Positions 21,411 through 34,237 of a DNA stretch of 64,000 nt are shown here, one piece after another. The stretch's first letter is position 1, and the number at the start of each line of letters is the position of its first letter. The notes beneath the pieces are model-generated. The model was given only the letters and a program-made list of their open reading frames with translations, had not been told where the DNA came from and did no database searches. A program made the position numbers and the translations under genes. This stretch comes from Eriocheir sinensis (Eukaryota; Arthropoda; Malacostraca; Decapoda; Varunidae): positions 248,001 to 312,000 of the forward strand of contig NW_026111294.1 in the NCBI RefSeq assembly GCF_024679095.1. Direction: 5' to 3'.

Positions 21411-22506
21411 TCATGCTTCAGTTAGCTTACAAACTAACCTAACCTAATCAAGTGGGTATTTTTTACATAATAACACAACCACTGACCTTCCAAACAGAAC
21501 ATACCTTTTCATTCTGTATCTGAATAGTTTCATTATGACCATTTCTGCCACAACCCCCTCTCCCTCAACAACCTAACATAACTAAACCTAACCATGCCAA
21601 ACCTGCCCCGTCCTACCGAACACATCCTAACTTAACATGCCAAGTTTGTTGAGGGGGAAGAGGGGGTTGGTATAGATAGTAAAGGCATATTTGACCTTTT
21701 TTTATTCCTAATTTATTTTCATTTGTTTATTATTTTTTTATTGGGGGGGGGGGGTGCTAGGCATGCCAGACTATGGACATTTTAACAAGTACTTTATGTC
21801 AAGACTATATGGGAGTAGGTAGGTTTCGTGAGAATGGTAAAGTAAGATTAAAATAGTGTATTTATAGCATTGGTCAAACAGATTATGGTGATATAATGTT
21901 AGATTGGAATGTACTCAAGATAATGAAATTAAGGTTAATGCTTTTATTTATTTTTTTTGTTACATATTCACATGTTCATGATTCAAGTAACTTGCAAACT
22001 CACCTAACCTCGTCAAATGGGTATTTTTGTATACAAACGCAACCACAGAGTTTCCAAATAGAACATACTTTTTCCTACTGCTCCACGTGAATAGCATCAT
22101 CATGACCATTTCTGCTGCAACCCCCACTCCCTCAACAATCTAACATAACTAAACCAACTCCTGCTAAACCTGTCCTACCTAACACGTCCTAACTTAGCAT
22201 GGTAGGTCCCCAAGTTTGTTAGGGTGGAAAGGGGATTAGTATAAGTCGTCATATTTACCTGTTATTTTATTTATTCTTTTTTTAGATTTTTTTTTTTTTG
22301 GGGGGGGTTGGGCATGCCAGACTCTCAACACTTTTACAAGTATTTTATGTTAAGACTATATCGGAATAGGTAGATTTGATGAGAATGGTAAAGTAAGATT
22401 ACAATATTATTTCAATAGCATTGGTCAAACAGTTTCTGGTGATATAATGTTAGGTTAGAAGTACTCAAAAGAATGAAATTAAGATTAATGCTTTGAGTTT
22501 TTTTGT
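21411..22506. repeat. Tandem duplication, ~560-bp unit, two copies
   Basis: Copy 1 begins near 21411 (TTCAGTTAGCTTACAAACTAAC) and copy 2 near 21980 (TTCAAGTAACTTGCAAACTCAC). Both continue through the same order: a GTGGGTATTTTT or ATGGGTATTTTT stretch, a CAACCCCC(T/A)CTCCCTCAACAA block, a poly-G run (21744-21753; 22301-22308), GGCATGCCAGACT and a TTGGTCAAACAG stretch. Divergence is substantial, so the duplication is old. Confidence 0.85.
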
Positions 22507-22661
22507 ATAGCTGTATTGTGTAATATCATCCTACTTAGAGAAAAGCATACAAGAATAGCAAGAAGAAAAAAGTAGGTCGAAAAGTAAAAAGAGGGAGAGG
22601 AAGAGAAAAAAAGAGGAAGAAATAGAAAAAGAAGAAAAAGAGGAAGTAGAGGAATTGAGAA

Positions 22662-22662
22662 A

Positions 22663-22710
<48 letters not shown>
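22662..22710. repeat. (TAA)n microsatellite
   Basis: About 15 TAA units preceded by a purine-rich stretch (22550-22660). The Tyr, Ile and Leu runs on the minus strand are artefacts. Confidence 0.95.
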
Positions 22711-22713
<3 letters not shown>

Positions 22714-22859
22714 CACCTAACCCATGATGTAGATGTAGTTCTTTTTCTTCTTCCTGTTCTTGCAACATATACCTATATAATTAAATTCGTGACAAAATAT
22801 TAACGATATAACCGCACGCGCACACACATGCACAGACACTTTCACTATCACCATTATCT

Positions 22860-23480
22860 ATTATTATTATTTTCATCATCATCATTATTATTGTTATAAT
22901 TATTATTTTCTAAGATGTTTCTAACTTATTTGCTCATTATTTTACCTCATTTTTCCTTATTTTAATTTTCTAAGCATTTCGAAACAAATTTTCACATTTT
23001 GCCTTAATTTAATTTATTATAATTTTCTAAGGATTTCCTAACATACTTTCACATTATTTTACCTTTTTACTTTTTTTCTAATTTTCTAGGCATTTTCTTA
23101 CTTTCACATTATTTTTAACTAATGTTTCCTTAATTTAGTTTATTATAATTTTCTAAGGATTTCCTAACACACTTTCACATTATTTTACCTTATTTTATTT
23201 TTTTCGAATTTTCTAGGCATTTTCTTACTTTCACATTATTTTTAACTAATGTTTCCTTATTATTAATATCCAAGCTTTTTCTCATTATTTGAGTATCACT
23301 TTAAATTTTTGACCTTATTTTTCCTTTCCATTATTTCTAAGCATTTTCTAACTAATTTTCACATGACTTTACCTTACTATTATTTTCTAGGCTATTTCTC
23401 ACTAATTTTCACACGAATCTTACTTCATTATTTTCTAAGCATTTCCACGCTCTTCCCTTGTCTTTTCCTTGCTATCATTT
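22860..23480. repeat. AT-rich degenerate minisatellite
   Basis: The phrase TTTTCTAAG(C/G)ATTTC followed by CTTTCACATTATTTTACC recurs about every 60-80 bp, eight or more times, with heavy divergence. Confidence 0.75.
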
Positions 23481-23584
23481 TCTATTTTTTTCGTTAATTC
23501 TCCTTTTCAACACACGACTTCCGCTGTCTTGCCCTCCACCCTCCGCTTTTCTCTTTTTTCAACCTTATTTTAGCATTCCCACGC

Positions 23585-24060
23585 GTTAAGATTGGCACTG
23601 TATGATCTATGCCACCTCCTCTTTCTTTGCATGGCACTGCGGCACTCTGAGGAAACGCAATTTACTTTAAAAATGAAAAAAAAATATATATGGTGCTGAA
23701 GAGGGGTGTCAGACATGACACCCCGCCATTTTCACTTTTCCCTTATTTTTTATCTTATTTCAATCTTATTTCAGCCTTCCAGGGGGTTAGAAATGGCACA
23801 GTATAACCACTGGCACCACTTCTTCCTTTCTATGGCACCACAACATTCCGGGAACACGTAATTCGCCTAAAAATGTACAAATACAAGGTTGAAATTTACC
23901 CACGGTGGCACTTTCCCTCCCCTCCACTTCTCACCCAATTTTCCGCATGATATAAGCTTTTCCAGGGATGGGATTGACACTGTGTAATCTCTGGCACCTC
24001 TTCTTTCTTCCCTGGCACTGTGGTTCGCTGGCACTGCGTAATTTGTCGGAAAACGATAAA
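23585..24060. repeat. ~190-bp degenerate tandem repeat, about 2.5 copies
   Basis: TTGGCACTGTATGATCTATG-type starts at about 23592, 23790 and 23970 are each followed by a CCTCTTCTTTC(T/C) stretch, TGGCACTGCGGCACT-like phrases and a CG(C/T)AATTT end. Confidence 0.7.
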
Positions 24061-24239
24061 AAGGATTTAATATCACGGGTCACGCGACCACCACCAGGGA
24101 CGCCGCGCGGGAAGTTCCCGCCGGGAACTGATGCGGACTGAGCCGCCGATGGTTTTGTACGCCGAGTCCACGGGATTACTATAAAAAAGTTATCATTATT
24201 TTTAACTATTATTGATGTTATTACTATGATTCATGGAGG

Positions 24240-25960
24240 GAAAATAAGGAAAAAGATGTTATTAGGCCTTAAGGAATAGGTGATGTGCGAATACGTATTT
24301 GACAAGGCTTTTATGGGCGTTGTGGGCGTTACCAGGGGTAGTTTTATGACCTTGGTGGTAGTTTGACCTTTCCACTTTACTGTGAACTTTAAAAAATGGT
24401 CAATAGATACCGATTGACCTCTTTTCTGGCCTTTGAGAATAGTTAATGTGAGGGGCGGAGGCGTCTGAGGAAACATATCTGACAAGGCTTTCGTGGGCGT
24501 TGTGGGCGTTTCCAGGGGTAGTTAATGAGTCTGGTTGTAGTCTTACCCTTCTTCTTCACCCTGAGACTAAGTAAACAGTCATGAGAACCCGTTAATCTAC
24601 TTTTTGGCCTTTGAAAATAGTTATTTTGCGAGGCGGAGGCGTCTGAGCCCTGCAGGGAGGCGGATGGGCGGGGCATCTTGCAAGAGTGCATCACCCATTC
24701 ATATATTACTCAACCTATTTATTCTATGGCTACGGGAAGACCAATTACTTGCTCTCTTAGGCACACAGCTTCCCTATGTCTAAGAAAACAACTCTATCAC
24801 GCCCAAAACGAATAAAACGCAGCAGAAATTCCACAAAACCACCCACAAGGGAAATAGATGAAGCGGTCACCAGCCACCTCACAGCGTACTCCGTGACCTC
24901 TGGCTAACCTTTCGGAGCTCAGGAACGCCCTATTGACAAGGCATTCGTGGGCGTTGTGGGCGTGTCCTGGGGTAACTTAATGACCCTGGTGGAAGACTAA
25001 CCTTTCTTCGTCACCATGAGCCTAAGAAAACAGTCCATAGAGTGCGATTAGACTCATTTTTAGCCTTTGGAAATAGTGGATATGTTCGCCCCCGCGGCCA
25101 GCCGTCTTTCTGTCATGTCGAGCTCGGCCCCCACATAAGCACATTTGACAAGCTTTTCTTGAGCGTTGTGGGCGTTTCCATGGGTAGTTTGATGACCCTG
25201 GTGGTGATTTAACCTTTCTTCCTTACCCTGAATGTGCAAAAACACTCATGCAAACCCGATTGACCTCCTATTTGAGCTTTAGAAATAGTCGACCTGGTCA
25301 CCTCCACCGTCCCTGTCTTCTCGTCTGTACCCAAGGACCTGCCGGTCGGCCATGTACGCCCATTTGACAAGGCTTTCGTGGGCATTGTAGGCGTTTCCAG
25401 GCGTAGTTTGGTGACCCTGGTGATAGTTTAACCTTTCTTCTTTACCATGAACCTGAGAACACAGTCATGAGAACGCGATTAGGCTCATTTTTAGCATTTA
25501 GAAATAGTCGACGTGGTCACCCGCGACGTATTTGTGTCTCTTCCTGAACCCGTTGGCACCCACGTATGCACATTTGGCAAGGCTTTCGTGGGCGTTGTGG
25601 GCGTTTGTGGGGGTAGTTTGGTGACCCTGGTGGTAGTTTAACCTTTTCTGTTTACCCTGAATGTGCAAAAATACTAATGAGAACCCGATTGACCTCCTAT
25701 TTAACCTTTAGAAATACTCGACGTGGTCACCCCGCCGGCCGTGTCTCTCCTCGTATGGACCCAGTGACCTGTTCCTGAACCTTACGTCGCCCAACTACTC
25801 CCATTTGGCAAGGCTTTCGTGGGCGTTGTGGGCGTTTCCAAGAGTAGCTTAGCAACCCTGGTGATAGATTAACCTTTCTTCTTTACTCTGAACCAAAGAA
25901 AACAGTCAATAGAACCTGAATAAGCTCCTATTAGACCTTTAGAAATAGTAGACGTGGTTA
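24240..25960. repeat. ~180-220-bp tandem family containing GGGCGTTGTGGGCGTTTCC
   Basis: About seven units, with GGCTTTCGTGGGCGTTGTGG or near forms at about 24305, 24485, 24940, 25150, 25370, 25578 and 25812. Each continues with GGTAGTTT(G)ATGACCCTGG, then CCTTTCTTCTTTACC, a CAGTCATGAGAACCCGATT-type phrase and an AGCCTTTAGAAATAGTCGAC-type end. Variable inserts (for example 24650-24920) separate units. Related pieces are at 7.33-7.8 kb and near 63.16 kb. Confidence 0.85.
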
Positions 25961-26510
25961 CCCTCATAGCGATGACATAATACCCTTATACAGCGCATGC
26001 TTGCCAAAAGGGGGCAGCACATAGCGGGGCATGTTTATACTTTTTCAGAGGATCCTTATACTATTGACATAAGCTAATAGAGTGACTATGAGAGCTTAGA
26101 AATGGCACCCTATAGTTGCCAGGAGTCGCCACTGTAACCATTCCCAACCCCTCATAGCCCCTCGGCAACCACACCGAGCCCCCAAAATCCCCCCATCACC
26201 CCACACAACCCACATACGCACATTGTTATGGTTATATTTTACTAACGAGACCAGAGCAATTTTCATGCTAGGAGCGGGGGTGTCATGCGGTGAAATCTCC
26301 CTAAACCTATTGTAACCCACTTTCAAACCCACACAACTCCCCCACAACCCCACGTAACCCCTCCCCAACCCACCACAACCACATATATAACCCCTTGCCA
26401 ACTCCTACAACCCCACTTGACCCCAACACACCCCTCCCTCAAGTGTCTTAAACAGCGATGGTCCGCCCCTGGCTTCCCCTACTCCCACCCCTCCCTCCTA
26501 CCCTTCTCCT
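25960..26510. other. Spacer rich in AACCCC/CCCAACC
   Basis: C-rich loose repeats (CAACCCC, CACAACC) from about 26130 to 26420, with no coding or RNA feature that I can support. Confidence 0.6.
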
Positions 26511-26514
26511 TGAC

Positions 26515-29500
26515 ACACTGTAAGGTTGAATGACACTGTGAGGATGACAGACACTAAGCTTGATAGACCCTGTGAGGTTGACACAGTGAGGTTGACAGAC
26601 ACTGTGAGGTTGAGACACTGTGAGGTTGAATGACACTGAGGGCTTAGACACTGTGAGGTTGACAGATGCCATGGTTGACCCACTGTGAGGTTGAATGACA
26701 CTGTGAGGTTGACAGATATTGTAAGGTTGAATGACACGGTTTGGCTGACAGACACTGTGAGGTTGACAGACACTGTGAGGTTGAATGACACTGTGACGGT
26801 TCAGACACTGTGAGGTTGAATGACACTGTGAGGGCTCAGACACTGTGAGGTTGAATGACACTGTGAGGGTTCAGACACTATGAGGTTGAATGACACTGTG
26901 AGGGTTCAGACACTGTGAGGTTGAATGACACAGTGAGGTTGAATGACACTGTGAGGTTGAATGACACTGTGAGGTTGAATGACACTGTGAGGGTTCAGGC
27001 ACTGTGAGGTTGAATGACACAGTGAGGTTGAATGACGCTGTGAGGTTGAATGACACTGTGAGGGCTCAGACACTGTGAGGTTGAATGACGCTGTGAGGGT
27101 TCAGACACTGTGAGGTTGAATGACACTGTGAGGGTTCAGACACTGTAAGGTTGAATGACGTTGTGAGGGTTCAGACACTGTGAGGGTTCAGACACTGTGA
27201 GGTTGAATGACGCTGTGAGGGTTCAGACACTGTGAGGTTGAATGACACTGTGAGGTTTCAGACACTGAGAGGTTGAATGACGCTGTGAGGGTTCAGACAC
27301 TGTGAGGTTGAATGACACTGTGAGGTTTCAGACACTGTGAGGTTTCAGACACTGTGAGGTTGAATGACACTGTGAGGGTTCAGACACTGTGAGGTTGAAT
27401 GACGCTGTGAGGGTTCAGACAGTGTGAGGTTGAATGACACTGTGAGGTTTCAGACACTGAGAGGTTGAATGACACTGTGAGGTTGAATGACACTGTGAGG
27501 GTTCAGACACTGTGAGGTTGAATGACACTGTGAGGTTGAATGACACTGTGAGGGTTCAGACACTGTGAGGTTGAATGACACTGTGAGGGTTCAGACACTG
27601 TGAGGGTTCAGACACTGTGAGGTTGAATGACACTGTGAGGGTTCAGACACTGTGAGGTTGAATGACACTGTGAGGGTTCAGACACTGTGAGGTTGAATGA
27701 CATTGTGAGGGTTCAGACACTCTGAGGTTGAATGACACTATGAGGGTTCAGACACTGTGAGGTTGAATGACACTGTGAGGTTGAATGACACTGTGAGGGT
27801 TCAGACACTGTGAGGTTGAATGATACTGTGAGGGTTCAGACACTGTGAGGTTGAATGACACTGTGAGGTTGAATAACACTGTGAGGTTGAATGACACTGT
27901 GAGGTTGAATGACACTGTGAGGTTGAATGACACAGTGAGGGTTCAGACACTGTGAGTTTGACAGACACCGAGGTTGACACACTGTGAGGGTTCAGACACT
28001 GTGAGGTTGAATGACACTGTGAGGGTTCAGACACTGTGAGGATGAATGACACTGTGAGGTTGAATAACACTGTGAGGTTGAATGACACTGTGAGGTTGAA
28101 TGACACTGTGAAGTTGAATGACACTGTGAGGTTGAATAACACTGTGAGGGTTCAGACACTGTGAGGTTGAATGACACTGTGAGGGTTCAGACACTGTGAG
28201 TTTGACAGACACCGAGGTTGACACACTGTGAGGGTTCAGACACTGTGAGGTTGACACACTGTGAGGGTTCAGACACTGAGGTTGAATGACACTGTGAGTG
28301 TTCAGACACTTTGAGTTTGACAGACACCGAGGTTGACACACTGTGAGGGTTCAGACACTGTGAGGTTGAATGACACTGTGAGGGTTCAGACACTGTGAGG
28401 GTTCAGACACTGTGAGGATGAATGACACTGTGAGGGTTCAGACACTGTGAGGGTTCAGACACTGTGAGGATGAATGACACTGTGAGGGTTCAGACACTGT
28501 GAGGTTGAATGACACTGTGAGGGTTCAGACACTGTGAGGATGAATGACACTGTGAGGGTTCAGCCACTGTGAGGATGAATGACACTGTGAGGGTTCAGAC
28601 ACTGTGAGGTTGAATGACACTGTGAGGGTTCAGACACTGTGAGGTTGAATGACACTGTGAGGGTTCAGACACTGTGAGGATGAATGACACTGTGAGGGTT
28701 CAGACACTGTGAGGCTGAATGACACTGTGAGGGTTCAGACACTGTGAGGTTGAATGACACTGTGAGGGTTCAGACACTGTGAGGTTGAATGACACTGTGA
28801 GGCTTCAGACACTGTGAGGTTGAATGACACTGTGAGGGTTCAGACACTGTGAGGTTGAATGACACTGTGAGGGTTCAGACATTGTGAGGCTGAATGACAC
28901 TGTGAGGGTTCAGATACTGTGAAGTTAAATGACACTGTGAGGGTTCAGACACTGTGAGGGTTCAGACACTGTGAGGTTGAATGACACTGTGAGGGTTCAG
29001 ACACTGTGAGGGTTCAGACACTGTGAGGTTGAATGACACTGTGAGGGTTCAGACACTGTGAGGGTTCAGACACTGTGAGGCTGAATGACACTGTGAGGGT
29101 TCAGACACTGTGAAGTTAAAAGACAATGTGAGGGTTCAGACACTGTGAGGTTCAGACACTGTGAGGTTGAATGACACTGTGAGGGTTCAGACACTGTGAG
29201 GTTTAAGACACTGTGAGGTTAAATGACACTGTGAGGGTTCAGACACTGTGAGGTTAAATGACACTGTGAGGGTTCAGACACTGTGAGGTTAAATGACACT
29301 GTGAGGGTTAAGACACTGTGAGGTTAAATGACACTGTGAGGGTTCACACACTGTGAGGTTAAATGACACTGTGAGGGTTCAGACACTGTGAGGTTAAATG
29401 ACACTGTGAGGGTTCAGACACTGTGAGGGTTCAGACACTGTGAGGTTAAATGACACTGTGAGGGTTCACACTGTGAGGTTAAATGACACTGTGAGGGTTC

Positions 29501-32500
29501 AGACACTGTGAGGTTAAATGACACTGTGAGGGTTCAGACACTGTGAGGGTTCAGACACTGTGAGGTTAAATGACACTGTGAGGGTTCACACACTGTGAGG
29601 TTAAATGACACTGTGAGGGTTCAGACACTGTGAGGTTAAATGACACTGTGAGGGTTCAGACACTGTGAGGTTAAATGACACTGTGAGGGTTCACACACTG
29701 TGAGGTTAAATGACACTGTGAGGGTTCAGACACTGTGAGGTTAAATGACACTGTGAGGGTTCACACACTGTGAGGGTTCAGACACTGTGAGGTTAAATGA
29801 CACTGTGAGGGTTCACACACTGTGAGGTTAAATGACACTGTGAGGGTTCACACACTGTGAGGGTTCACACACTGTGAGGGTTCACACACTGTGAGGGTTC
29901 ACACACTGTGAGGTTAAATGACACTGTGAGGGTTCACACACTGTGAGGGTTCACACACTGTGAGGGTTCACACACTGTGAGGTTAAATGACACTGTGAGG
30001 GTTCACACACTGTGAGGGTTCACACACTGTGAGGTTAAATGACACTGTGAGGGTTCACACACTGTGAGGTTAAATGACACTGTGAGGGTTCACACACTGT
30101 GAGGGTTCACACACTGTGAGGTTAAATGACACTGTGAGGGTTCACACACTGTGAGGTTAAATGACACTGTGAGGGTTCACACACTGTGAGGTTAAATGAC
30201 ACTGTGAGGGTTCACACACTTTGTGTTTAAATGACACTGTGAGGTTAAATGACACTGTGAGGGTTCACACACTGTGAGGTTAAATGACACTGTGAGGTTA
30301 AATGACACTGTGAGGGTTCACACACTGTGAGGTTAAATGACACTGTGAGGGTTCACACACTGTGAGGTTAAATGACACTGTGAGGGTTCACACACTGTGA
30401 GGTTAAATGACACTGTGAGGGTTCACACACTGTGAGGTTAAATGACACTGTGAGGGTTCACACACTGTGAGGTTAAATGACACTGTGAGGGTTCAGACAC
30501 TGTGAGGGTTCACACACTGTGAGGTTAAATGACACTGTGAGGGTTCACACACTGTGAGGTTAAATGACACTGTGAGGGTTCACACACTGTGAGGGTTCAC
30601 ACACTGTGAGGGTTCACACACTGTGAGGTTAAATGACACTGTGAGGGTTCACACACTGTGAGGGTTCACACACTGTGAGGTTAAATGACACTGTGAGGGT
30701 TCACACACTGTGAGGGTTCACACACTGTGAGGGATCACACACTGTGAGGTTAAATGACACTGTGAGGGTTCACACACTGTGAGGGTTCACTCACTGTGAG
30801 GGTTCACACACAGTGAGGGTTCACACACTGTGAGGGTTCACACACTGTGAGGGTTCACACACTGTGAGGGTTCACACACAGTGAGGGTTCACACACTGTG
30901 AGGGTTCACACACTGTGTGGTTAAATGACACTGTGTGGGTTGAGACACTGTGAGGTTCACACTGTGAGGTTAAATGACACTGTGAGGGTTCAGACACTGT
31001 GAGGGTTCACACACTGTGAGGTTAAATGACACTGTGAGGGTTCAGACACTGTGAGGGTTCACACACTGTGAGGTTAAATGACACTGTGAGGGTTCACACA
31101 CTGTGAGGTTAAATGACACTGTGAGGGTTCTGACACTGTGAGGGTTCACACACTGTGAGGTTAAATGACACTGTGAGGGTTCACACACTGTGAGGTTAAA
31201 TGACACTGTGAGGGTTCACACACTGTGAGGTTAAATGACACTGTGAGGGTTCAGACACTGTGAGGTTAAATGACACTGTGAGGGTTCACACACTGTGAGG
31301 TTAAATGACACTGTGAGGGTTCACACACTGTGAGGTTAAATGACACTGTGAGGGTTCAGACACTTTGAGGTTAAATGACACTGTGAGGGTTCACACACTG
31401 TGAGGTTAAATGACACTGTGAGGGTTCACACACTGTGAGGTTAAATGACACTGTGAGGGTTCACACACTGTGAGGTTAAATGACACTGTGAGGGTTCAGA
31501 CACTTTGAGTTTGACAGACACCGAGGTTGACACACTGTGAAGTTGACTGACACTGTGAGGTTAAATGACACTGTGAGGGTTCAGACACTTTGAATTTGAC
31601 AGACACCGAGGTTGACACACTGTGAGGTTGAATGACACTGTGAGGGTTCAGACACTGTGAGTTTGACAGACACCGAGGTTGACACACTGTGAGGGTTCAG
31701 ACACTGTGAGGGTTCAGACACTGTGAGGGTTCACACACTGTGAGGTTAAATGACACTGTGAGGGTTCAGACACTGTGAGGTTAAATGACACTGTGAGGGT
31801 TCAGACACTGTGAGTTTGACAGACACCGAGGTTGACACACCGTGAGGTTGAATGACACTCTGAGGTTGAATGACATTGTGAGGTTGACGGACACTATGAA
31901 GTCGAATGACATTGTGATGTTGACAGACACTGTGAGGTTGAATGACACTGTGAGGTTGACACGCTGTGAGGTTGAAACACTGTGAGTTTGCGAGACACTG
32001 TGATGTTGAAACACTGTGAGGCTGACTGACACTGTGAGGTTGAATGACACTTTGAGGTTGACAGACATTATGAGGTTCATACACTGAGGTTGACTGACAC
32101 TGAAACACTGTAAGATTGAATGGCTCTGTGATGTTAACAGACACTGTGAGAATGAAACAGAGGTTGAATGGCTCTGTGATGTTGACAGAAACTGAGGTTG
32201 ACAGACATTGTGAGGTTGACAATCTGAGGTTGACACTGTTAGGTTGAATGACACAGTGCGGTTGACAATGCGAGGTTGACATTTTAAGGTTGACAGATTT
32301 TGAGGTTGACAGACACTGTGAGGTTGATAGATACTGTGAGGTTGACAGACACTGTGAGGTTGATAGACACTGTGAAGTTGACACAGTCTGAGGTTGAGAG
32401 GCTGACAAACTGTGAGGTTGGATGACACTTTGTGGTTGAGAGACGCTGTGAGGTTGACACACTATGAAGTTGACAGACACTGTGAGGTTGACATACACTG

Positions 32501-33604
32501 GGAGATTGACAGACACTATGAGGTTGACAGACACTGTGAGGTTGACAGACACTGTGAGGTTGAAAGACACTGTGAGGTTGACAGACACTGTGAAGTTGAC
32601 AGACACTGTGAGGTTGACAGACACTGTGAGGTTGACAGACACTGTGAGGTTGACAGACACTGTGAAGTTGACAGACACTGTGAGGTTGACAGACACTGTG
32701 AGGTTGACAGACACTGTGAAGTTGACAGACACTGTGAGGTTGACAGACACTGTGAGGTTGACACACTGTGAGGTTGACAGACACTGTGAGGTTGACAGAC
32801 ATTGTGAGGTTGACAGACACTGTGAGGCTGACACACTGTGAAGTTGACAGACACTGTGAGGTTGACAGACACTGTGAGGTTGACAGACACTGTGAGGTTG
32901 ACAGACACTGTGAAGTTGACAGACACTGTGAGGTTGACAGACACTGTGAGGTTGACACACTGTGAGGTTGACAGACATTGTGAGGTTGACAGACATTGTG
33001 AGGTTGACAGACACTGTGAGGCTGACACACTGTGAAGTTGACAGACACTGTGAGGTTGACAGACACTGTGAGGTTGACAGACACTGTGAGGTTGACACAC
33101 TGTGAAGTTGACAGACACTGTGAGGTTGACAGACACTGTGAGGTTGACAGACACTGTGAGGTTGACAGACACTGTGAGGTTGACACACTGTGAAGTTGAC
33201 AGACACTGTGAGGTTGACAGACACTGTGAGGTTGACAGACACTGTGAGGTTGACAGACACTGTGAAGTTGACAGACACTGTGAGGTTGACAGACACTGTG
33301 AGGTTGACACACTGTGAGGTTGACAGACATTGTGAGGTTGACAGACATTGTGAGGTTGACAGACACTGTGAGGCTGACACACTGTGAAGTTGACAGACAC
33401 TGTGAGGTTGACAGACACTGTGAGGTTGACAGACACTGTGAGGTTGACACACTGTGAAGTTGACAGACACTGTGAGGTTGACAGACACTGTGAGGTTGAC
33501 ATACACTGTGAGGTTGACAGACACTGTGAGGTTGATAGACACTGTGAGGTTGACAGACACTGTGAGGTTGATAGACACTGTGAGGTTGACAGACACTGTG
33601 AGGT
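26515..33604. repeat. 7.1-kb CACTGTGAGG satellite array
   Basis: Three homogenised zones share the core CACTGTGAGG. About 26515-29110 is a 35-bp dimer of an 18-mer (GACACTGTGAGGTTGAAT) and a 17-mer (GACACTGTGAGGGTTCA). About 29110-31500 is a related dimer with GAGGTTAAATGACACTGTG and mostly CACACTGTGAGGGTTCA. About 32400-33604 is an 18-bp monomer (GTTGACAGACACTGTGAG). The 31500-32400 stretch is a degenerate mix like the old array at 17.8 kb. Long open frames on both strands, including the 714-residue minus frame, only reflect the 18-bp period and are not genes. Confidence 0.97.
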
Positions 33605-33879
33605 TGCCACAGCACCTTACAGATGTAATACCCTTCATGACACACCCACCACAGCACCTTACAGATGTAATACCCTTCATAACACACCCACCACAGCACC
33701 TTACAGATGTAATACCCTTCATAACACACCCACCACAGCACCTTACAGATGTAATACCCTTCATAACACACCCACCACAGCACCTTACAGATGTAATACC
33801 CTTCATGACACACCCACCACAGCACCTTACAGATGTAATACCCTTCATAACACACCCACCACAGCACCTTACAGATGTA
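33605..33879. repeat. 42-bp tandem array, left part (about 6.5 copies)
   Basis: The unit CACCTTACAGATGTAATACC...CACCACAG repeats every 42 bp with only GAC/AAC type variation. It is fused without spacer to the end of the CACTGTGAGG satellite and is cut by the Polinton-like insertion after ...CAGATGTA. It continues in the same orientation at 40556. Confidence 0.95.
33874..33879. repeat. 6-bp target site duplication (left)
   Basis: GATGTA immediately before the AG of the left terminal inverted repeat. The same six bases follow the right terminus at 40556-40561. Removing the element and one copy restores a perfect 42-bp unit across the junction. Confidence 0.85.
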
Positions 33880-34058
33880 AGTAGTAACAAATGTACGGAA
33901 GTGGGGGTAATTTGGAAGTGGGGGGGACTGGAAGTGGGGGTTGGGGGGGTCAGCGGTCAGCGGGGGGGTGACGGGAGTGGGGGTAAGTTGCGGGGGTTAC
34001 GGAAGAGGGGTATCTAGACCCCCTAACCCCCCCCCTCCCCCCCTCTCGGACTAGCGCA
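33880..34058 (+). repeat. Left terminal inverted repeat
   Basis: G-rich on the plus strand (GGAAGTGGGGGTAATTTGG and similar). It pairs with 40345-40555 up to CTCGGACTAGCG at its inner end, after which the two sides diverge. The inner end is followed by a T-rich stretch. Confidence 0.85.
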
Positions 34059-34237
34059 CATTTCGCGAGTCTTTTTTTTTCTTTTTTTTATATGAGCCAG
34101 ATCGAAACATAGACGCGTTTTGTCTACATGTTTCCACAAATCGAATAAATTTTAAGACAATTATTGTTTTTTTCATTCATTTTTTGATAAAGGACATATA
34201 AACAAGTCAAACAAACTCAATGTTTATTGGAATTTGG

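Noticed and set aside
26515..31500. CACTGTGAGG repeats as a possible CRISPR array
   Set aside because: Repeat and 'spacer' are both repetitive (17/18-bp dimers); there are no unique spacers.
31746..33890. 714-residue minus-strand ORF and its companions across the satellite
   Set aside because: The 18-bp and 42-bp units are multiples of three, so open frames arise on both strands automatically; the ORF also crosses three unrelated repeat types.
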